Source of the DNA: Ruegeria meonggei
GTDB lineage: Bacteria; Pseudomonadota; Alphaproteobacteria; Rhodobacterales; Rhodobacteraceae
Length of the DNA stretch: 64,000 bases
Reading direction: 5' to 3'
NCBI RefSeq assembly: GCF_900172215.1
Contig: NZ_FWFP01000003.1
Location: 62,001-126,000 of the forward strand
In this document: one piece after another, positions 60,088 to 64,000 of the stretch
Position numbering within the stretch: the first letter of the stretch is position 1
Layout of the letters: the number at the start of each line of letters is the position of its first letter
Translations under genes and position numbers: made by a program
The notes under the pieces: model-generated
Database searches by the model: none
Told to the model about the DNA's origin: nothing
What the model saw: only the letters and a program-made list of their open reading frames with translations

Positions 60088-62901
60088 TCAGCTACCGTCC
60101 TTCAAACCCATCAGCGCGGCAGCAAACGGGTTATCCGGATCGATGGCCTTTTCCTTTTTCGGAGGCCGAGAGGAGAAGGACTTGGCACCTTGCGGTTTGC
60201 CACCCTTCTTGCCTTGTGGCTTTCCGCGCCCGTCCTGAGGTTTACCACGTGGCTTGCCTTTGGCCTGCCCTTGCCGCGGCTCGCGACGCGGACCCCTATT
60301 GGCCTGACGCTGACGGCCCCAGGTAAAGGAATAGAACACTTCAACTTCGGGCTCGTCCGATCCGGAAGCCTCGGCTGCCGCCTCGGTGCTTGCGGTGGCC
60401 TCGGCTGGCGCCTCGGCGGGTGCGGCGACCTCTTCGGGTTCGGCCTCGGGCACGGTGGTTTCTTCGGCGGCTGGCTGCGCTGAGGCCTCTGTCGCTGGCT
60501 TTTCGGCCTCGACCAGAGCTACCTTGACCTTTTCGCGCTCGCCACGCTCGGCCTTGTAGCCCAGCCCTTGCATCAGGTCCGCGAACTGCTCCAGCGTCAT
60601 ACCGGTAATGGACAGCATGTCGGGCTTGGCTTCAAAACCGCCCCTGCTGTCTTCGGCACGCAGCATATCAGCCAAACGTTCCAGCATGTCGATGCGGATC
60701 GAACGCTCACCGGCGTCGCGATATCCGCACATAGTGTCGTAGCCTTGCGGCGCATCCTTGGCGACTGGCACCGTCACCAGACCCGGAGGCGGTGCGTCAG
60801 GGAATTCCTGCAGTCCATTGGTGAGAGCCCACAGCACCAAGCGCAGACGCGTCGGGGCGGGCTTGAGCAGCAACGGCATGAAGATTGTGAACTGACCGAA
60901 CCGAATACCGTGCTTGCGCAGTGCGCCACGGGCATCCTGATCCAGATCTTTGACATCTTGCGCAACGCCAGCGCGGGGCAGAATGCCCAGCCCTTCGACC
61001 ATGCGGAACGCAAATCCCTTCGCCAGGCCCGAAAGCTCTTCGTCCCGCGACAAGGTAAGCAGCGGCTCGAACAGCGCGGCTACTTTGCGGTCGATGAAAT
61101 GCTGCAAACGGCGCTGAACCTTCTGTTCAACATCCGGCCCAGCGGCCTCATCCACAAACACTTCGACCATCGGCTTGAGAGGTTCGGCCGCGGCAACCAG
61201 TTTGCCGACGGCATATTCGCCCCACATCAGGCCACCCTGATCGGTAAAATCAATTTCGGTATCGGGCGCATTATAGAAGCGGTCGGCACGCAGATGGAAT
61301 TGCGGCGCGAGTGCTTGCAGCGATGCCGATTTCAAAGCTTTCGCCTCGGTTCCCTGCGCGCTTTTGTCCGGGGTAAACCGGAACCCTTCCAAACGACCGA
61401 CGAATTCGCCTTCGACGGTCACTTCACCCTTGTCATTTACTTCGGCCAAAAGGGCCTCCTTCTGTTTGAGCCGGCGCAGCAACACAGACGTGCGCCGGTC
61501 CACAAATCGCTGAGTCAAACGGTCGTGTAACGCGTCTGACACTCTGTCTTCTACAGCGCGGGTTTCAGCGCGCCAATGGGATTCGTCACGCACCCAGCCG
61601 TTTCGTTGCGCAACATATGTCCAGGTGCGAATATATGCCAACCTTTTGGACAATGCATCAATATCGCCATCGGTGCGGTCGATCCGGCGAATTTGTCGCG
61701 CCATGAAGTCATCGGGGATCGTACCGCTCTCGTGCAGGTGGCCGTAGATCACCTCGAGCAGACTGGCGTGTTCAGCGTGGCTGATACCGCGAAAATCGGG
61801 GATACGGCACACATTCCACAGCATCCGGACGGATGGGCCGTCGCTGGCGCGCGCCATGATCTCGGTCACTTGCGACAGGGATTTCAGCACGTTCAGGTCG
61901 TCCGCGGGGCGCGCTTTGATCAGATGCTCGCCCTGCGGGCTGACCTCGAGCGAGTCGATCAGGGCGTCAATTGAGCCAAAGCGCAAAGCGGCATTCCGCC
62001 AGTTCAGCTTTTTCATCGGCGTAAAGCGGCTGTCCATGATCGCCTGCGCAACACCATCATCCAACGGCGGAGCTTCACCTGTCACGCCGAAGGTGCCATC
62101 CGACATGCCACGCCCGGCCCGCCCGGCAATCTGAGCCAATTCATTCGGAGCCAAAGGACGCATCCGGCGGCCATCAAACTTGCTGAGCGCCGAAAACGCT
62201 ACGTGATCCACATCCAGGTTCAGCCCCATGCCAATGGCGTCTGTGGCGACCAGATAGTCAACCTCGCCGTTCTGATACAGATCGACCTGCGCGTTCCGTG
62301 TCCGGGGGCTGAGTGCGCCCATAACTACAGCCGCCCCGCCTTTCTGGCGACGTAGAAGCTCGGCAATGGCATAGACGTTATCGACCGAGAACCCGACAAT
62401 GGCACTGCGCGCGGGCATGCGGCTTATCTTTTTCGAACCAGAATAGACCAGCTGCGACATCCGTTCGCGACGCACAAACTGCGCCTCAGGAACCAGCGCT
62501 GCAATCGGGCCTCGCATAGTGTCAGAGCCTAGAAACAGCGTTTCATTGGTGCCGCGCGACCGCAGCAGGCGGTCGGTGAACACATGGCCACGCTCAGGAT
62601 CAGCGCACAGCTGGATTTCGTCGATGGCCAGGAAATCGGCCCCCATGCCCTCGGGCATCGCCTCGACCGTGCAGACCCAGTATTGGGCACGCGGCGGCAC
62701 GATCCGTTCTTCGCCGGTGACAAGGGCCACCACAGACGGGCCGCGAATGGCGACGATCTTGTCATAGACCTCGCGCGCCAAAAGGCGCAGCGGCAGACCG
62801 ATCACACCCGTCCGGTGCCCCAGCATGCGCTCGATCGCGTAATGGGTTTTACCTGTGTTGGTTGGGCCAAGAACGGCCACGATTCGGGATGACCCGCTCA
62901 C
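60088..62901 (-). CDS. Suv3-like superfamily 2 RNA helicase
   Basis: A 937-residue helicase. Motif I GPTNTGKTHYAIERMLG, motif II FLAIDEIQLCADPERGHVF, motif V ATDAIGMGLNLDVDHV, motif VI QIAGRAGRG. The arrangement matches mitochondrial SUV3-like helicases, common in alphaproteobacteria. The last 170 residues are low-complexity: an acidic Ala/Glu/Pro-rich stretch and then a basic Lys/Gly/Arg-rich stretch (GKPQGKKGGKPQG), probably RNA-binding. The front part of the gene lies next to the divergent TPR/SCP2 region. Confidence 0.92.
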   Translation of the reverse strand: MSGSSRIVAVLGPTNTGKTHYAIERMLGHRTGVIGLPLRLLAREVYDKIVAIRGPSVVALVTGEERIVPPRAQYWVCTVEAMPEGMGADFLAIDEIQLCADPERGHVFTDRLLRSRGTNETLFLGSDTMRGPIAALVPEAQFVRRERMSQLVYSGSKKISRMPARSAIVGFSVDNVYAIAELLRRQKGGAAVVMGALSPRTRNAQVDLYQNGEVDYLVATDAIGMGLNLDVDHVAFSALSKFDGRRMRPLAPNELAQIAGRAGRGMSDGTFGVTGEAPPLDDGVAQAIMDSRFTPMKKLNWRNAALRFGSIDALIDSLEVSPQGEHLIKARPADDLNVLKSLSQVTEIMARASDGPSVRMLWNVCRIPDFRGISHAEHASLLEVIYGHLHESGTIPDDFMARQIRRIDRTDGDIDALSKRLAYIRTWTYVAQRNGWVRDESHWRAETRAVEDRVSDALHDRLTQRFVDRRTSVLLRRLKQKEALLAEVNDKGEVTVEGEFVGRLEGFRFTPDKSAQGTEAKALKSASLQALAPQFHLRADRFYNAPDTEIDFTDQGGLMWGEYAVGKLVAAAEPLKPMVEVFVDEAAGPDVEQKVQRRLQHFIDRKVAALFEPLLTLSRDEELSGLAKGFAFRMVEGLGILPRAGVAQDVKDLDQDARGALRKHGIRFGQFTIFMPLLLKPAPTRLRLVLWALTNGLQEFPDAPPPGLVTVPVAKDAPQGYDTMCGYRDAGERSIRIDMLERLADMLRAEDSRGGFEAKPDMLSITGMTLEQFADLMQGLGYKAERGEREKVKVALVEAEKPATEASAQPAAEETTVPEAEPEEVAAPAEAPAEATASTEAAAEASGSDEPEVEVFYSFTWGRQRQANRGPRREPRQGQAKGKPRGKPQDGRGKPQGKKGGKPQGAKSFSSRPPKKEKAIDPDNPFAAALMGLKDGS

Positions 62902-62923
62902 CTTTGCCCCCTGCCCCGGTTCT

Positions 62924-63493
62924 TCAGAGGGCCGAGCCCTCGACCTGAGGCTTCAGTCGATTCACAGCATTGGTTACTTCTTCGTGATGGGGATGTATAG
63001 ACAGCGCGCGCTCATAGGCCTGGAACGCTTTATCAGGCTGCCCGACTATTTCGAAAATCAAACCCAATCCGTAGATTGCCTCGTAATTATTCGGGTTCAG
63101 CGTCAACGCGTGCTCCAAGTCGGCTGCGGCCATACCAAAGCGCTCGACACCAAAAAAGGCTGATGCGCGCAGGTGCCAGCCTTCGGCAAAATCGGGGGCG
63201 TGATCGGTCAGCGCGGTCAGGTGTTCGATCGCGGCCGTGGCGTCCCCATCATCAAGCGCCTCGCGCCCGCGTTCCAATAGAAGATCCGCTGAGGCCGAAC
63301 CAGAAAGCGACCACAGCGCCTTGAGTTGCCGATCAATGCTGATCGCCTGATCCGGAGTTGATTGCACCAGTTGCTGCAATAGCTCTATCTCATCCCGAGA
63401 ATCTGCCTGTTGCGCAAGACAAGGAATGGAAAACGTGACTAGCAGCGCCGTTGCCGCGACGATACATTTGAGATTGTTGCTTGCAATGCCCAT
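62924..63493 (-). CDS. Tetratricopeptide-repeat periplasmic protein
   Basis: A 189-residue exported protein starting MGIASNNLKCIVAATALLVTFSIPCLAQ, a signal peptide. Three or so TPR units follow: DDGDATAAIEHLTALTDHAPDFAEGWHLRASAFF, FGMAAADLEHALTLNPNNYEAIYGLGLIFE and GQPDKAFQAYERALSIHPHHEEV. The frame stays open far upstream, antisense to the SCP2 gene; I use the Met that gives the signal peptide. Partner unknown. Confidence 0.85.
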   Translation of the reverse strand: MGIASNNLKCIVAATALLVTFSIPCLAQQADSRDEIELLQQLVQSTPDQAISIDRQLKALWSLSGSASADLLLERGREALDDGDATAAIEHLTALTDHAPDFAEGWHLRASAFFGVERFGMAAADLEHALTLNPNNYEAIYGLGLIFEIVGQPDKAFQAYERALSIHPHHEEVTNAVNRLKPQVEGSAL

Positions 63494-63563
63494 AACAACG
63501 TTCAGTGTAGCGTAGCGCCAAGGGATGTCCATTCCCTGCGCACAAATCAAAGTGAGGATAACC

Positions 63564-63854
63564 ATGAGCGAAACCCTGGAAAAAGCCGCAGCAGCGCTGA
63601 ACGAAAAACTGTCGGGCGGTGATTTTGGCGCATCGGCCAAATTCGCAATCGCCGGTATGGGATCAATCATTGTGGACGCAAACGGCGCACGCGTCAGCGA
63701 AGACGACGCTGATGTAACCATGAGCGCAGATGCCGACACGTTCGAGCAAATCCTCAGCGGTGAACTGAACCCGACCGGTGCTTTCATGTCCGGCAAACTG
63801 ACTGTGGACGGTGACATGGGTGTCGCCATGCAACTGGCATCGGCACTGGCCTGA
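63564..63854 (+). CDS. SCP2 sterol-binding-like lipid carrier protein
   Basis: A 96-residue protein of the SCP-2 fold: LEKAAAALNEKLSGGDFGASAKFAIAGMGSIIVDANG, the VTMSADADTFEQILSGELNPTGAFMSGKLTVDGDMGVAMQLASAL end. Binds hydrophobic ligands such as acyl chains. The ATG at 63564 has a GAGG site. Its TGA overlaps by one base the ATG of the following hydrolase, suggesting a lipid-related operon. Confidence 0.9.
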   Translation: MSETLEKAAAALNEKLSGGDFGASAKFAIAGMGSIIVDANGARVSEDDADVTMSADADTFEQILSGELNPTGAFMSGKLTVDGDMGVAMQLASALA

Positions 63855-64000
63855 TGGGTTTTTCGCCGGCCCCTTTGTTTGAAGACGTGGCCGGCGCTCC
63901 TGCCGGTGGTCAGGCCCATTGGCTGAACACCTCGGACAATACACGAATTCGCGTGGCCCATTGGCTGCCCGAAGAGGAGGCTTGTGGAACGATAATGATG
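63854..64000 (+). CDS. Alpha/beta hydrolase (lysophospholipase-like), N-terminal fragment at right edge
   Basis: Partial: 49 codons to the window end, beginning MGFSPAPLFEDVAGAPAGG, then AHWLNTSDNTRIRVAHWLP. This opening resembles the PldB-type lysophospholipase group (a short cap, then the first beta-strands). The catalytic Ser lies outside the window, so the call is tentative. Translationally coupled to the SCP2 gene. Confidence 0.6.
   Translation, partial: MGFSPAPLFEDVAGAPAGGQAHWLNTSDNTRIRVAHWLPEEEACGTIMM

Noticed and set aside
60568..61530. 320-codon plus-strand frame
   Set aside because: Antisense to the Suv3-like helicase; no recognisable domain.
63494..63961. Upstream extension of the TPR frame
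   Set aside because: It runs antisense through the SCP2 gene and is Ser/Ala-rich without pattern; the signal-peptide Met at 63493 is a better start.
1..64000. CRISPR arrays, prophage, integrase or insertion sequences
   Set aside because: No regularly spaced repeats, transposase or integrase motifs were seen; the genes look like stable chromosome.

Overview
The window is a GC-rich bacterial chromosome segment. The gene content points to a marine alphaproteobacterium of the Roseobacter group (Rhodobacterales): a TRAP transporter set, a DUF4212/VC_2705-type symporter, CarD, the biotin/lipoate ligase-like plus DUF6505 pair, a Suv3-like helicase and SCP2-like proteins. This placement rests on recognised families; no rRNA or tRNA is present. 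Almost all of the sequence is coding. Two genes run off the edges: mprF at the left and an alpha/beta hydrolase at the right.

Layout. 1-1695: N-terminal flippase part of MprF. 1800-5205: arginine/citrulline catabolism (Lrp-type regulator divergent from arginase, a CtlX-like citrulline hydrolase and ornithine cyclodeaminase). 5351-8468: a DctPQM TRAP transporter. 8895-17733: acetate module (acs, adk, DUF4212 + sodium/solute symporter), then a cNMP/CBS/DUF294 protein and a membrane PAS-exonuclease. 17823-20627: flavin reductase, then a tightly coupled minus-strand operon (23-codon ORF, mrp, biotin/lipoate ligase-like, DUF6505). 20692-35437: a large formate dehydrogenase locus (polyferredoxin, DUF3305, DUF3306, TorD-type chaperone, TAT peptide, catalytic, FeS and cytochrome b subunits, WD40-cytochrome c, HTH-PBP regulator) flanked by a TupABC-type tungstate transporter. 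35593-45897: reductive pyrimidine degradation (preT, preA, amidohydrolase, dihydropyrimidinase) with an ABC importer and a RutR-like regulator; a perfect RutR-type operator lies between the regulator and the catabolic operon. 46230-50000: glycosyltransferase-like protein, metY, GNAT and SIMPL protein. 50165-52090: a large membrane-anchored protein with pilus-assembly-like ends. 52136-55735: hppD with a divergent Lrp regulator, and a CPA2 antiporter. 55766-57623: cobT and cobS. 57620-64000: K+ channel, carD, fdxA, S4 protein, Suv3-like helicase, TPR protein, SCP2 protein and a hydrolase.

How the genes work together. The formate dehydrogenase carries Cys, not Sec, as metal ligand. It sits with its chaperones, two unusual c-type cytochromes and a tungstate importer, so a tungsten-using periplasmic enzyme feeding electrons to c-type cytochromes is the most economical reading (inference). 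The most unusual item is the protein at 20692-21420. Its N-terminal half looks like an internally deleted TupA (the first and last parts of the tungstate-binding fold without the middle), joined to a one-haem cytochrome c. Together with TupA itself and the HTH-PBP regulator, the locus contains three proteins with binding-protein-like domains. The pyrimidine locus pairs RutR, known in E. coli as regulator of the oxidative Rut pathway, with the reductive pathway.

Limits: all assignments come from reading motifs and layout. No database search, structure prediction or promoter calculation was run.
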